In this document: piece after piece, positions 45,580 through 55,371 of the stretch | Layout of the letters: each line of letters starts with the position of its first letter | Numbering within the stretch: the first letter of the stretch is position 1 | Source of the DNA: JANSWY01 sp965267245 | Lineage (GTDB): Bacteria > Bacteroidota > Bacteroidia > Cytophagales > Cyclobacteriaceae | DNA: 64,000 nucleotides | Direction: 5' to 3' | Assembly (NCBI GenBank): GCA_965267245.1 | Contig: OZ253939.1 | Location: 744,001-808,000, forward strand | The notes under the pieces: model-generated | Seen by the model: only the letters and a program-made list of their open reading frames with translations | What the model was told of the DNA's origin: nothing | Database searches by the model: none | Translations under genes and position numbers: made by a program

Positions 45580-46101
45580 CTAAAGGTCGAGAGGTTCTTT
45601 TTGTGCAAAATCTTCAGCTGTGATTGCTTGCCCCATTAATGTACTGGTATCCCAATCCTGAGCTATTTTCCATGCCCCACCTTCCTTTCTTAGCACTACA
45701 TGAAACTGAGCATAGTGTGCTGATGGATCTTTTCCAGGTTCTTCAATTACTAATCTGAAGTACCCCACTTCATACCCCATGGTTTCATTGTAAATTCGTG
45801 TTTCAAACCAAAAGTCAATGGTCCTCTCTCTGTCAGTTTTTTTCTGGTATGATTCCCTGACACTGTTTTTATACTCATCACCTACTCTAATCCCATTCCA
45901 CTTGCTTATTCTTAGCACATCATCCGTGTGTAACTCATTAAACTTCTTCCAGTTTCTAGATTCGTAAGCCTTCTTAAAGGGTTTCCAAAGTTGTTCATTA
46001 ATAATCTTTTCGGATTCAGAATTGTGAACATAGGTTTGACAAAGAACCGGGAACTGTAATGAGGTGATGATAATAATTAGTAACAAATTGAGCTTTTTCA
46101 T
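45580..46101 (-). CDS. Secreted NTF2/SnoaL-like protein
   Basis: The 173-residue protein has a signal peptide (MKKLNLLLIIIITSLQFPVLCQ) and an NTF2-like domain: INEQLWKPFKKAYESRNWKK, DVLRISKWNGIRVGDEYK, YEVGYFRLVIEEPGKD and WKIAQDWDTS. This DUF4440-type fold often acts in small-ligand binding. It is divergent from the PadR gene and convergent with the AraC regulator at 44538. Confidence 0.85.
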   Translation of the reverse strand: MKKLNLLLIIIITSLQFPVLCQTYVHNSESEKIINEQLWKPFKKAYESRNWKKFNELHTDDVLRISKWNGIRVGDEYKNSVRESYQKKTDRERTIDFWFETRIYNETMGYEVGYFRLVIEEPGKDPSAHYAQFHVVLRKEGGAWKIAQDWDTSTLMGQAITAEDFAQKEPLDL

Positions 46102-46242
46102 GATATCTTTTTTGAGTTGAAAGTTATGTGTTCTACCGACCCAGTTTTAATAAAATTATAATATTTAAGAACCATTCATAAAACATTAACACCTGACGTC
46201 CAATATCGCTTTTGTAAATGTCATCACAATTCTTTAGTTTAC

Positions 46243-46258
46243 AACTTATACAAAAGTT
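46243..46258. promoter_or_regulatory. Candidate operator upstream of padR-type gene
   Basis: AACTT (46243-46247) and AAGTT (46254-46258) form a short palindrome with 6 bp between, 10 bp upstream of the PadR ATG at 46269. PadR proteins usually autoregulate, so this is a candidate site only. Confidence 0.25.
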
Positions 46259-46268
46259 TATTAAATAA

Positions 46269-46586
46269 ATGTATAAAATTGGAGCGCTTGAAGAGATGGT
46301 GATCATATTAGCGGCAGTATTGCAGGAAGATGCTTATGCGGTTTCCATAAGAAGAGAATATGTTGAGCGGACAGACAAGGAAATCTCAATCCCGGCTATT
46401 CATACAGTATTGAAAAGACTGGAAGATAAAGGTCTTCTCAGGTCTTATGAATCTGCCCCCACCAGTGAACGAGGGGGAAGAAAGAAAAGGATTTATAAGA
46501 TCACTACATCTGGTTATCAGTTGATCAGTGAATTAAGAAGCCAAAGAGAATCATTATGGTCATTGGTACCTAAAATGAGCATTTGA
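46269..46586 (+). CDS. PadR-family transcriptional regulator
   Basis: This 105-residue protein is the short PadR type with a single winged helix: GALEEMVIILAAVLQEDAYA, ISIPAIHTVLKRLEDKGLLR and GRKKRIYKITTSGYQLI. It lacks the longer C-terminal dimerisation part of PadR-s2 proteins. In Bacteroidota this form is commonly the first gene before an FtsX-type permease; here the permease starts 3 bp after it, so the repressor probably controls its own operon. Confidence 0.93.
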   Translation: MYKIGALEEMVIILAAVLQEDAYAVSIRREYVERTDKEISIPAIHTVLKRLEDKGLLRSYESAPTSERGGRKKRIYKITTSGYQLISELRSQRESLWSLVPKMSI

Positions 46587-46589
46587 CTT

Positions 46590-49220
46590 ATGAAAGGTGA
46601 TTCTATACCAAAACTTCCATTGAAATTACTGAAGTGGTTCTGCAAAAACGACCTTGTTGATGAAATTGAAGGAGATCTAATCGAAGTATACTACGAGCGT
46701 GAACTCACTTCGCCTAATAAAGCCAAACTAAAACTCTATCTGGAGGTATTGCAATCCTTCAATAAACGAAATATTGGAATCATGGAGAACTATCAAAACA
46801 CTTCTTTGGGCAATCTTTATACAATGATTAGACAATTTTTTAATGTCCTGTTAAGACAAATGGGTAAGTCAAAAGTGTATACGGGTATTTCAATAGTAAG
46901 CCTTTCATTAGCACTTACTTGTGCTGGGTTGATTTATCTCTACCTGGATAAAGAGCTTAACTATGACCATATTTATGAGAATGCCAACTCGATTTTTAGA
47001 ATCAACCATCACAACAAAAACTCTGAACGCACCTATTCATATGCCCCGCTGGGAATGGTTCCGTACCTAAAAGAAAATATACCAGAAGTTGCAGATGGAG
47101 TAAGGATCTTTAAGTATAGAAGAGCCATCCCCATAAAAGTAGTTGACACACAACAATCCTTTCACGAAGGAAGGTTTGGCTGGTCAGATCCATCCTTTTT
47201 TAAGTTATTTGACCTAAAACTAATCCATGGAAATCCCAGCACAGTCTTAGATAGACCTGATGTGGTTGTTATCAGTCAAAGCACAGCCAGAAAGTATTTT
47301 GGCGCTGATAATCCTATTGGTAAAACTGTGGCACTAAGTTTTGGGGATGATTCTCCTCTTGAAGTAGCCGGAGTGTTTGAAGATTTCCCTACCAATACAA
47401 GCTTTCAATTCGATATCATCTCCAATATTGAAACCTGTAACCGTTTGATGTGGGGTGGTGGTAGTTTGACTGATTGGAACAATATGTACGTGGCGGGATT
47501 CCTGAAAATTGCACCTCAGTATGCACATAAAGTTGAAAAAGAAGCCCAAAAGGCTATTTCCACTTATTTTGAAAATGACGATCCGGAATTATGGACCACT
47601 TCTCTGCAGATGCTTACGGACATCCACCTGGGCCAACCCATGGATATTGGAGAATGGAATGCTCACAATGACTCCCAAACCATCATCCTTTTTGTGGTAA
47701 TTGGTGGTATTATCCTTTGTTTGGGTTGTTTTAATTTCACCAATATGGTCACGGCACAGGCTAGTCAGAGATCACAGGAAGTAGGGATAAGGAAAGTACT
47801 CGGTAGTAGCAGGAAACTTATTGCACTCCAAACGATTTTTGAAACCTTTTCTTTCGTGATAATCGCAGGGGTTTTGTCTTTTCTATTTATGTATGGTTTA
47901 TTACCCTGGTTATCAGCATTAACACCCCATCATTATGAACTGAAGGAGTTGTTCAACCTGAAATTCCTTCAAACATTTCTGCTGATTGCGTTGTCCGTGT
48001 GTATCATAGCCGGGATCTACCCCACCCTTTATATTTCAGGGTTACAATCTTTACAATTGATGAAGAAAATCAATCGATCTAATGATGGAAGACTAGTCCG
48101 GAATGTTCTTGTTACTGCCCAATTCACGATTACTGTAGGGTTAATCATTTCCACTTTGATGGTGTATTTACAACTTCAGTATTTGAGAGAGAAAGAACTG
48201 GGTTTTGATCAATCGGTTATCGTCAATATGCCAATTCATAATGATGAGGCTGTAATCCCCAAAATACCAACTTTCCGTAATATGGCTACCAGTAATCCTG
48301 GAATCACACACATCACAGCTGCATCTCATGAGATGTTTTCGGATTATACATATATCTCATACCTCGACATAGATGGGTTCGATGATATTTTTAGATGGGA
48401 ACGGTATACTGTGGAGCAAGATTACATCAACACATTTGAACTGGAAATGGTCGCGGGAAGAGGTTTTGATGTTTCAATTCCGTCAGATTCTAATGCATTT
48501 GTTTTAAATGAGACAGCAGTCAAAGCTTTAGGTATTACTCCAGAAGAAGTATTGAACAGAACCATATCTGATACTGGATTGGAGAAAACTGGCAAAATTG
48601 TGGGAGTTGTGAAAGATTTCCATTTTCGTTCTTTACATCATGATATTCAGCCCTTTGTGCTATATGTAAACTGGGATAGATTGGATTATATTTCTGCCAG
48701 ATTAAGCTCCAGTAACTTCCATGAGAATATCGATAATCTTGAAAAAGCGTGGTACGATTCTTTCGGTGAAGGTATCCCCTTTTTCTTTAATTTTCTGGAC
48801 CAACAAGCAGCTGATCTATATGCCAGAGAGGATAATCAAAGCAAACTATTTACATTTTTCAGTTTGATCTCAGTTGTGCTGGGAGCAATGGGATTATTTG
48901 GATTTTCACTTTATACTACAGAGAGAAGGTTTAAGGAAATTGGTCTCAGAAAAGTCCTGGGTGCCAATGTCTGGGAGCTTATTCTGATGATCAACAGAAG
49001 CTCAATAAAATTCCTGCTAGTGGCATTCGTGATCGCCACTCCTATAGCATATGTTTTTATTAACAGTTGGTTAGCGGAATTCGCCTATCGAATAGAGCAA
49101 CCACTGTGGGTTTATCTCGCGACTGGGTTAATGACATTTCTTTTAGCTTCTCTGACAGTTAGCTATTTGAGTTGGAAAGCTGCCTCTTCTAATCCTGTAG
49201 ATGCCATTAGAGTGGAGTAG
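46590..49220 (+). CDS. FtsX/MacB-type ABC transporter permease with N-terminal prefix domain
   Basis: The 876-residue protein has an N-terminal cytoplasmic prefix domain of about 75 residues (LPLKLLKWFCKNDLVDEIEG DLIEVYYE region), then two FtsX-type halves. Each half has a periplasmic MacB-like domain and membrane segments: VYTGISIVSLSLALTCAGLI near residue 92, FTNMVTAQASQRSQEVGIRK near 385, and the second half ending VSYLSWKAASSNPVDAIRVE. No ATP-binding protein is encoded next to it. Such permeases move no solute across; they drive extracytoplasmic work or export. It forms an operon with the PadR gene 3 bp upstream. Confidence 0.93.
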   Translation: MKGDSIPKLPLKLLKWFCKNDLVDEIEGDLIEVYYERELTSPNKAKLKLYLEVLQSFNKRNIGIMENYQNTSLGNLYTMIRQFFNVLLRQMGKSKVYTGISIVSLSLALTCAGLIYLYLDKELNYDHIYENANSIFRINHHNKNSERTYSYAPLGMVPYLKENIPEVADGVRIFKYRRAIPIKVVDTQQSFHEGRFGWSDPSFFKLFDLKLIHGNPSTVLDRPDVVVISQSTARKYFGADNPIGKTVALSFGDDSPLEVAGVFEDFPTNTSFQFDIISNIETCNRLMWGGGSLTDWNNMYVAGFLKIAPQYAHKVEKEAQKAISTYFENDDPELWTTSLQMLTDIHLGQPMDIGEWNAHNDSQTIILFVVIGGIILCLGCFNFTNMVTAQASQRSQEVGIRKVLGSSRKLIALQTIFETFSFVIIAGVLSFLFMYGLLPWLSALTPHHYELKELFNLKFLQTFLLIALSVCIIAGIYPTLYISGLQSLQLMKKINRSNDGRLVRNVLVTAQFTITVGLIISTLMVYLQLQYLREKELGFDQSVIVNMPIHNDEAVIPKIPTFRNMATSNPGITHITAASHEMFSDYTYISYLDIDGFDDIFRWERYTVEQDYINTFELEMVAGRGFDVSIPSDSNAFVLNETAVKALGITPEEVLNRTISDTGLEKTGKIVGVVKDFHFRSLHHDIQPFVLYVNWDRLDYISARLSSSNFHENIDNLEKAWYDSFGEGIPFFFNFLDQQAADLYAREDNQSKLFTFFSLISVVLGAMGLFGFSLYTTERRFKEIGLRKVLGANVWELILMINRSSIKFLLVAFVIATPIAYVFINSWLAEFAYRIEQPLWVYLATGLMTFLLASLTVSYLSWKAASSNPVDAIRVE

Positions 49221-49373
49221 CATAATCGGTTTTATAACTCGTATCAGTGACTGTTGTATTGCTTGTAATTTAACTAGTATTTAACAGTTCTTTTATTGAT
49301 TTCTATCATAGGTTAAGTGGCTTTTAACCAGTTACTTCTGTGCTGTATTTTCAAACAGTCAATACCTATTATT

Positions 49374-52037
49374 ATGAAGTCAAATAAATACATATTCACT
49401 TTCGGGGGTGGAACTGCCGATGGTGACAAGTCCATGAAAGAATTGCTAGGTGGTAAAGGTGCGAACCTGGCAGAGATGAGCGCAATTGGCTTGCCAATTC
49501 CTCCAGGTTTTACAATCACTACAGAAGTCTGTCAATATTACAATCAAAACAACGGAAAATGGCCAAAAGGTGTAGAAGAGCAACTTAGAAAAAGTGTTTA
49601 CTTTTTGGAAGACCTTATGGGATTAACCTTTGGAAGTGCCACTAAACCGCTACTGGTTTCAGTGAGGTCTGGAGCGGCTATTTCAATGCCAGGAATGATG
49701 GACACAGTGCTGGACCTGGGTTTGAATGACGAATCTGTAAAAGGTTTGTCTGATATGACCAATAACCCAAGGTTTGCCTTTGATTGCTACAGGCGCTTTA
49801 TAGACATGTTTGGGGATGTGGTAATGGGTGTTGCTCACGAACTTTTTGAAGAAGTATTACAGGATCTCAAAGACAGAAGAGGTATCAAGGAAGATACAGA
49901 TTTAACTGTTGACGATTTGCAGGACCTTGTTGAAAGATATAAAGCAGTTTACAGGAAAGAAACTGGGTACATGTTTCCTCAGGATCCGTGGGAACAACTT
50001 CACTTTTCAGTAAATGCAGTATTTGGGTCATGGAGCAGCAAACGAGCTAAAACTTACAGGAAAATAAACAGGATCACAGGATTGTTGGGGACAGCTGTCA
50101 ATGTTCAATCAATGGTTTATGGTAACATGGGAACTGACTGTGCCACAGGTGTTTGCTTTACCAGAAATCCTGCAACTGGTAAGAAAGAGCTCTTCGGAGA
50201 ATTCTTAGTGAACGCACAAGGTGAAGATGTTGTGGCAGGAATCAGGACTCCCCGTCCTATTCATGAATTGGAAGCACTTATGCCAGAATGCTATCATGAG
50301 TTATTGAAGCTTACCACTGACCTGGAGCACCACTACAAAGATGTACAGGATATAGAATTCACCATACAGCAAGGAAAATTGTTTATCCTCCAAACCAGAA
50401 GTGGAAAACGTACAGGAACTGCCGCAGTTAAGATTGCCATTGACCTGGTCAATGAAGGGTTATTGTCTCATAAAGAAGCCGTGAAGAATTTGGTAGAACC
50501 CAGGCACCTGGATCAATTACTTCATCCCCAATTGAATGATGCTGAGATCAAAAAAGAAGATATCATTGGACATGGACTCCCCGCCTCTCCTGGCGCAGCG
50601 GTAGGGACAGTAGTGTTTACTTCAGAAGAAGCAGAGGAAATGCATGCCAAAGGTTTGCCTGTAATTCTCGCAAGAATAGAAACGAGCCCTGAGGATGTTG
50701 GTGGTATGGCCGCAGCTCAGGGAATTTTAACTTCAAGAGGTGGAATGACCTCCCATGCAGCTGTAGTTGCCAGAGGATGGGGCAAACCTTGTGTGGCAGG
50801 TTGTGAGGATATTGTGATCAATTATGATACGCAATCTATTTCCTCAGAAGATGTAGTAATTAACAAAGGGGATTGGATTTCAATAGACGGTGCTAAAGGT
50901 TTGATTATCAATGGTCAGAAATCAGTTGTAGAACCTGATTTGGATGAAAATTACCTCACCTTCATGAAATGGGTAGACGAATCCATCGATATGCAGGTAC
51001 GTACCAATGCGGATACTCCTGAAGACGCTCAGTTGGCTAGAAAATTTGGTGCACAGGGAATTGGCTTATGCCGAACAGAACACATGTTCTTTGGAGATAA
51101 ACGTATCCTGGCTATGCGAAAAATGATCATTGCAGACAATACCTGGGAAAGACGAGTCGCTCTTGATGAACTGCTGCCCTTCCAAAAAGAGGATTTCAAA
51201 GGTATTTTCAAAGCAATGGAAGGTCTTCCAGTTACAGTGAGGTTACTGGACCCTCCTTTGCATGAGTTCTTACCTTCTGAGAAAAATGAAATCACTCAGG
51301 TAGCCCGTGAACTTGGCATTACAGCCAAAGCAATGACCCAGAAAATCAGATCATTGAAAGAGTTTAACCCGATGCTGGGCCACCGTGGTTGTCGTTTAGG
51401 TATAACTTATCCGGAGATCACAGAAATGCAAACCAGGGCTATTCTGGAAGCAGCAATTGAATTGAAAAAAGAAGGTCAAACAGTTATTCCTGAGATCATG
51501 ATTCCATTGGTGGGAACTTCAGAAGAGTACATCCATCAGCATGAAGTGATCGACCATACAGCGGCTGACATTTTCACGGAGGCTGGAGAGCGTATAGAAT
51601 ACAAAGTGGGTACCATGATCGAGATCCCAAGGGCAGCATTAATTGCTGATAAGATTGCAGAAGAGGCTGAATTCTTCTCATTTGGCACTAATGACCTGAC
51701 TCAAATGACGTTTGGCTACAGCCGCGATGATGCTGGTAAGTTCCTGGAGATCTATATGAAAGAAGGAATTCTCATGGATGATCCGTTCCAGACATTGGAT
51801 AAGGAAGGTGTAGGAAGCCTTGTGGCAATGGCTACTTCAAATGGAAGGAAAGTCAACAAGAAGCTTAAAGTGGGAATCTGCGGTGAGCATGGTGGTGATC
51901 CTGCCAGTGTTGAGTTCTGTTATCAGCAAGGTTTGAATTACGTTTCTTGTTCACCCTTCAGAATTCCGGTAGCCCGGTTATCAGCAGCACAAGCAAGATT
52001 GAGAACTAACGAGAAAATAATGGCTGAAATACAGTAA
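49374..52037 (+). CDS. ppdK: Pyruvate, phosphate dikinase
   Basis: The 887-residue enzyme converts pyruvate, ATP and phosphate to phosphoenolpyruvate, AMP and pyrophosphate, or the reverse, in the cytoplasm. A GTG at 49317 could extend the frame, but the ATG at 49374 (MKSNKYIFTFGGGTADGD) is the usual family start. The ATP-grasp N-terminus (LGGKGANLAEMS), the phosphohistidine His461 in RGGMTSHAAVVARG and the PEP-binding C-terminus (LCRTEHMF, ICGEHGGDP, SFGTNDLTQMTFG) are complete. Length and motifs fit a full functional enzyme. It is monocistronic and followed by a strong terminator. Confidence 0.98.
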   Translation: MKSNKYIFTFGGGTADGDKSMKELLGGKGANLAEMSAIGLPIPPGFTITTEVCQYYNQNNGKWPKGVEEQLRKSVYFLEDLMGLTFGSATKPLLVSVRSGAAISMPGMMDTVLDLGLNDESVKGLSDMTNNPRFAFDCYRRFIDMFGDVVMGVAHELFEEVLQDLKDRRGIKEDTDLTVDDLQDLVERYKAVYRKETGYMFPQDPWEQLHFSVNAVFGSWSSKRAKTYRKINRITGLLGTAVNVQSMVYGNMGTDCATGVCFTRNPATGKKELFGEFLVNAQGEDVVAGIRTPRPIHELEALMPECYHELLKLTTDLEHHYKDVQDIEFTIQQGKLFILQTRSGKRTGTAAVKIAIDLVNEGLLSHKEAVKNLVEPRHLDQLLHPQLNDAEIKKEDIIGHGLPASPGAAVGTVVFTSEEAEEMHAKGLPVILARIETSPEDVGGMAAAQGILTSRGGMTSHAAVVARGWGKPCVAGCEDIVINYDTQSISSEDVVINKGDWISIDGAKGLIINGQKSVVEPDLDENYLTFMKWVDESIDMQVRTNADTPEDAQLARKFGAQGIGLCRTEHMFFGDKRILAMRKMIIADNTWERRVALDELLPFQKEDFKGIFKAMEGLPVTVRLLDPPLHEFLPSEKNEITQVARELGITAKAMTQKIRSLKEFNPMLGHRGCRLGITYPEITEMQTRAILEAAIELKKEGQTVIPEIMIPLVGTSEEYIHQHEVIDHTAADIFTEAGERIEYKVGTMIEIPRAALIADKIAEEAEFFSFGTNDLTQMTFGYSRDDAGKFLEIYMKEGILMDDPFQTLDKEGVGSLVAMATSNGRKVNKKLKVGICGEHGGDPASVEFCYQQGLNYVSCSPFRIPVARLSAAQARLRTNEKIMAEIQ

Positions 52038-52068
52038 AAACAATAGTGTGTTAATTGTTAGTGAAATG

Positions 52069-52099
52069 GGGAGGTCAATTTGATCTCCCTTTTCTTTTT
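52069..52099 (+). terminator. Rho-independent terminator of ppdK
   Basis: GGGAGGTCA (52069-52077), loop ATT, TGATCTCCC (52081-52089) pair along 9 bp with one G-T, followed by a run TTTTCTTTTT to 52099. It lies 31 bp after the stop. Confidence 0.9.
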
Positions 52100-52185
52100 A
52101 AGGTAATCGATTGCGTAACTTTTCAGGGTCTTTTTATTTTGAATCCAATCAAAAAATAGCGAAATTCTGTCAGGACGGGAAACAA

Positions 52186-54168
52186 ATGGAACTGACTACT
52201 GACCAGACCAATTATTATGAACTACTGTTTCATAATACCAGTGATCTCATTTATGAGTTGAATGAGGAAGGTTATTATGTACGGGTGAACGACTCAGTTC
52301 TGTTTCAAACCAAGTATACATTTGAGGAATTAAAAAAAATGACTTGCTGGGACCTTATTCCTGAGTCATACCGCGTTACAGTTCAGGCCCATTATCGAAG
52401 TATCCTACGAAAACGCGGCACTTCTGATTACCAGGAATTTCCGATCATTACTAAGGACGGATCGGAGATATGGATCAGTCAAAGTGTGCACTTTATGTAT
52501 GAAGAAGGTATTGCTAAAAGAGCATTCGTAATTGCTAAGAATATTACCTACCAAAAGGTTGTTGAGTTACAAAAAGATAAATATTTAGAGGGTTTACGTT
52601 TGCTGAATAACGTTAAAAATGCTATAAACCTTACCGTGGATGAGAGACTAAACACTGCACTTGAAATCTATACGCGTTACATGGATTTGGATTTGGGAAT
52701 TATCAGTGCCATCTCAGGAAATGAATATATTGTAAAATACTTTTACCCAAATGATGCTGACCTTAAATTAAATCAAAAATTCGACTTCAAGGAAACATAT
52801 TGCGACATTACCGTTGAAGCAAATTCGGTTACAGCAATAAATGATATCAATCACTCACCTCACAAACAGCATCCTTGTTATGAAAAATTCCAATTGGAGT
52901 CATACATCGGTGATGTTTATACGATTAATGATAAAGTAGCTGGAACGATCAATTTTTCCAGTAAGAAGAAAAGAACTACTCCTTTTACACATTATGAATT
53001 GGAATTTGTATCGCTCTTGGCCAATTGGGTAGGGTCATTGCTGGAAAGATCCGCTTTTATCAAAGAACTGTCTAAAAGTGAAGAAAAATATCGGTTGTTA
53101 TCAGAAAACTCACAGGATGGTATTGGTTTAATAGAAGGTAATCAGGTGAAGTATGTTTCACAAGGTTATGTAGAAATGCTCAAGTATTCAGAAGCAGAAT
53201 TGCTATCTATGACAGCAAGAGATACATTCGAACTGGTTCATGAAGAAGATAGAGATCGAATAAGTGATTTAATCCAGGAAAACAAAAAGAAACGAGAAAA
53301 GAACCTTGTTTATCAATACAGAATTTGGACAAAAACAGGAGAACTAATTTGGGTAGAAAATGAAATTTCCCGGTTGTTTGACGAAAGTGGAGATATCATT
53401 GGCACCATCGTTCACGCCAGGAACATTACAGAGAGGAAGAAATTCGAAGAAGAACTTGCTGTGAGAAACGAGCGCCTGCAGGAGTTGAATACTGAAAAAG
53501 ACAAGCTCATTGCCATTATCGGACATGACCTTCGTAATCCCATGGCAGCTATGCGGAATATGAGTGAACTCGTTGTTAGGCAAATTGAGGACCTGGATCG
53601 GGAATCCATTATTGAGATGAACGAAGTGATTTGTAATTCAGCCAATAAGGGACTGGATCTGATTGAAGAAATCATTGATTGGGGAAACCTCACTTCTAAT
53701 TCATCTAATGTCGTGGAGGATGTAAACATTGAAGAGCTTGTCTCCAAGATTGAGGATCTGTTTCACATCAATATTGAAGAAAAAGACATTGAATTTCGAA
53801 TCAATAACAATGGCGAACTATCCTTTAATTGCAATCCGTTCGTATTGGAACTCGTGCTTAGGAATCTGATATCCAATGCCATTAAGTTTACTCCAAATGG
53901 TGGTCAGATTACTGTCAACATCGAAGACCTGAATGAGACTCATCTTATTATTGTGAAAGACTCAGGAGTTGGGATGACCCAGGAAGTGGCCAATAGCATT
54001 TTCGACTTTGAATCCAAGATCACCTCGATGGGGACCAACAATGAAAAAGGCACTGGCCTTGGTCTGAAGCTTTGCATTGATGCTGTCTATAAACTTGGAG
54101 GAAAAATGGAGGTGAAATCTGAGCTCAATAAAGGAAGTTCGTTCCTGATTTACATACCTAAGATGTAA
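52186..54168 (+). CDS. PAS/GAF sensor histidine kinase, cytoplasmic
   Basis: I use the ATG at 52186 (MELTTDQTNYYELLF); a TTG at 52111 could add 25 residues, but they have no domain similarity. The 660-residue protein has PAS (about 10-125), GAF (140-290), a second PAS with PAC motif (300-425), HisKA and HATPase. Phosphoacceptor His447 is in IIGHDLRNPMAAM; the ATPase boxes are NLISNAIKFTPNGG, VKDSGVGM and EKGTGLGLKL. No membrane segment is present, so it senses an intracellular signal. No response regulator is adjacent. It lies 148 bp after the ppdK stop and is separately terminated from it. Confidence 0.95.
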   Translation: MELTTDQTNYYELLFHNTSDLIYELNEEGYYVRVNDSVLFQTKYTFEELKKMTCWDLIPESYRVTVQAHYRSILRKRGTSDYQEFPIITKDGSEIWISQSVHFMYEEGIAKRAFVIAKNITYQKVVELQKDKYLEGLRLLNNVKNAINLTVDERLNTALEIYTRYMDLDLGIISAISGNEYIVKYFYPNDADLKLNQKFDFKETYCDITVEANSVTAINDINHSPHKQHPCYEKFQLESYIGDVYTINDKVAGTINFSSKKKRTTPFTHYELEFVSLLANWVGSLLERSAFIKELSKSEEKYRLLSENSQDGIGLIEGNQVKYVSQGYVEMLKYSEAELLSMTARDTFELVHEEDRDRISDLIQENKKKREKNLVYQYRIWTKTGELIWVENEISRLFDESGDIIGTIVHARNITERKKFEEELAVRNERLQELNTEKDKLIAIIGHDLRNPMAAMRNMSELVVRQIEDLDRESIIEMNEVICNSANKGLDLIEEIIDWGNLTSNSSNVVEDVNIEELVSKIEDLFHINIEEKDIEFRINNNGELSFNCNPFVLELVLRNLISNAIKFTPNGGQITVNIEDLNETHLIIVKDSGVGMTQEVANSIFDFESKITSMGTNNEKGTGLGLKLCIDAVYKLGGKMEVKSELNKGSSFLIYIPKM

Positions 54169-54244
54169 AAACTTCTTGACTAATTTTGTCACCAACCACA
54201 CAAATTACTTAAGGAGTTAGAATTCACAGAAAAAATCAAAAAAT

Positions 54245-54284
54245 CTCTGTGTGACTCAGTGGATCTCCGGGCAACTCTGTGTCA
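54245..54284 (+). repeat. Four tandem 10-bp units, CTCTGTGTGA-like
   Basis: CTCTGTGTGA, CTCAGTGGAT, CTCCGGGCAA and CTCTGTGTCA lie head to tail with exact 10-bp period. A second arm on the opposite strand is at 54312-54345. From memory this phrase occurs between genes in many unrelated bacteria. Confidence 0.6.
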
Positions 54285-54311
54285 TAGCCCATATAGTACT
54301 TGTATTTGCTG

Positions 54312-54345
54312 TTACACAAAGAGCTCAAAGAAGCAGAAAGTTTCA
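54312..54345 (-). repeat. Second arm of 10-bp-period repeat, minus orientation
   Basis: Read on the minus strand this arm has CTGTG, CTTTCTG, CTTTGAG and CTTTGTG units spaced about 9-10 bp. It pairs as a related, inverted half of the repeat at 54245-54284. Confidence 0.45.
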
Positions 54346-54466
54346 CAGTGAAAAAAGCCGAATATTGAATGTCAGAATTGCAAAGTTATGAATTAGGACA
54401 ATTGACTTTCATAGAGAAAGCCGCCTCATAGTAAATGAGAACGGCTTAGAATAGTGTAGCGAGTAA

Positions 54467-55129
54467 TTAGTTTATTCTTGACAATGTCAAATTGCCTGAA
54501 ACATTTTTGTCGATTTCCGGCTGTCCTGAATACCGAATATTAGCTCCCCCATTAACTTCAATTTCCAAATGTGAACTAACAGCTACATCCACATCGGCAC
54601 TTCCATCTACCAGAATCTCAGTTCTGTTGCTACTGAAATCTATGTTGTTGATATTGGCGGAACCAGATATCTTTATCACTTGTGATTCCACACTCCCATT
54701 TAATGTGATATCTCCGGTTCCGTCTATTTTAAGCTTTAATTTATCGAGGTTTAGATCATCTTCACTGATGATTGTTGACGTGCCAGAAACACTGACTTCC
54801 TGTAGATCCGGTAATGTAACATGCACCCAAACTCCCAATTCAGTTTCAAAGCATCGGACATTATTTTCAAAACCTATTTTTAGTTGGTTGTTTCTAACTG
54901 AATAATCAATCTCATCGAATATTTCAGGTTCAGCAATCACCGTTACTGATACATCTTCTCCTTGAGAAAGTGCCAGGTTAACAGGACCAGATAATTTGAT
55001 TTTTTCAAAATCATCTACATTCAGTTCATAATCATAGGCTGTGCCATTACCGATCAGACAGAGATCTTCATCTTCACAGCTGAACAGGAACAAAATTGGG
55101 CATACGAGTACTATTATCATCTTTTTCAT
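54467..55129 (-). CDS. DUF2807-family lipoprotein (head GIN domain)
   Basis: The 220-residue protein has a lipoprotein signal (LFSCEDEDL) and the auto-transporter adhesin head GIN domain: DDFEKIKLSGPVNLALSQGE, VIAEPEIFDEIDYSV, then a right-handed beta-helix of short repeats (LKIDGTGDITLNGSVES, KISGSANINNIDFS, ILVDGSADVDVAV, IEVNGGANIRYSG). It is anchored to the outer or inner membrane facing the periplasm or surface, and probably binds a ligand or partner; no enzyme activity is expected. It is divergent from the Crp/Fnr gene at 55372. Confidence 0.93.
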   Translation of the reverse strand: MKKMIIVLVCPILFLFSCEDEDLCLIGNGTAYDYELNVDDFEKIKLSGPVNLALSQGEDVSVTVIAEPEIFDEIDYSVRNNQLKIGFENNVRCFETELGVWVHVTLPDLQEVSVSGTSTIISEDDLNLDKLKLKIDGTGDITLNGSVESQVIKISGSANINNIDFSSNRTEILVDGSADVDVAVSSHLEIEVNGGANIRYSGQPEIDKNVSGNLTLSRIN

Positions 55130-55371
55130 GACTTACTAATTTTGAGTTTTTTTGAAATTAAATTTTGATTGGCCACTGCATCCCAGTGGCGTTAATTGCT
55201 GTGTTTATCAACCTGGAGCCCTTATTCGATTGGCTAATTCACACAGTGTGTTTTGTTTTGACTGATCTTAAAACAACAACACTCTAAAAGTGGGTGAAAA
55301 GAATTTAAATAATTTTTCATTTACCTGGTTCCTGGCTCTTAAAATGCCTCTGTCTATGATTTTAGAAGGAA

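Larger units (their letters stand above)
54169..54466. other. Noncoding gap with degenerate dispersed repeat
   Basis: This 298-bp convergent gap holds no recognised gene. It contains the 10-bp-period repeat element at 54245-54345. Confidence 0.6.

Noticed and set aside
52111..52185. TTG start that would lengthen the PAS/GAF kinase
   Set aside because: The added residues show no domain similarity; the ATG at 52186 gives a normal PAS start. The upstream AAGG keeps some doubt.
54241..54345. CRISPR-like array in the 10-bp-period repeat
   Set aside because: Units are contiguous and 10 bp long, without spacers, so it is not a CRISPR array.
54492..54905. 137-codon plus-strand frame inside the DUF2807 gene
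   Set aside because: It is antisense to the lipoprotein with its beta-helix repeats, which are well conserved in the other frame.
55130..55371. CACACAGTGTG palindrome near 55242 as a Crp-type site
   Set aside because: It does not have the TGTGA-6-TCACA spacing and its arms are only 5 bp, so I do not call it.
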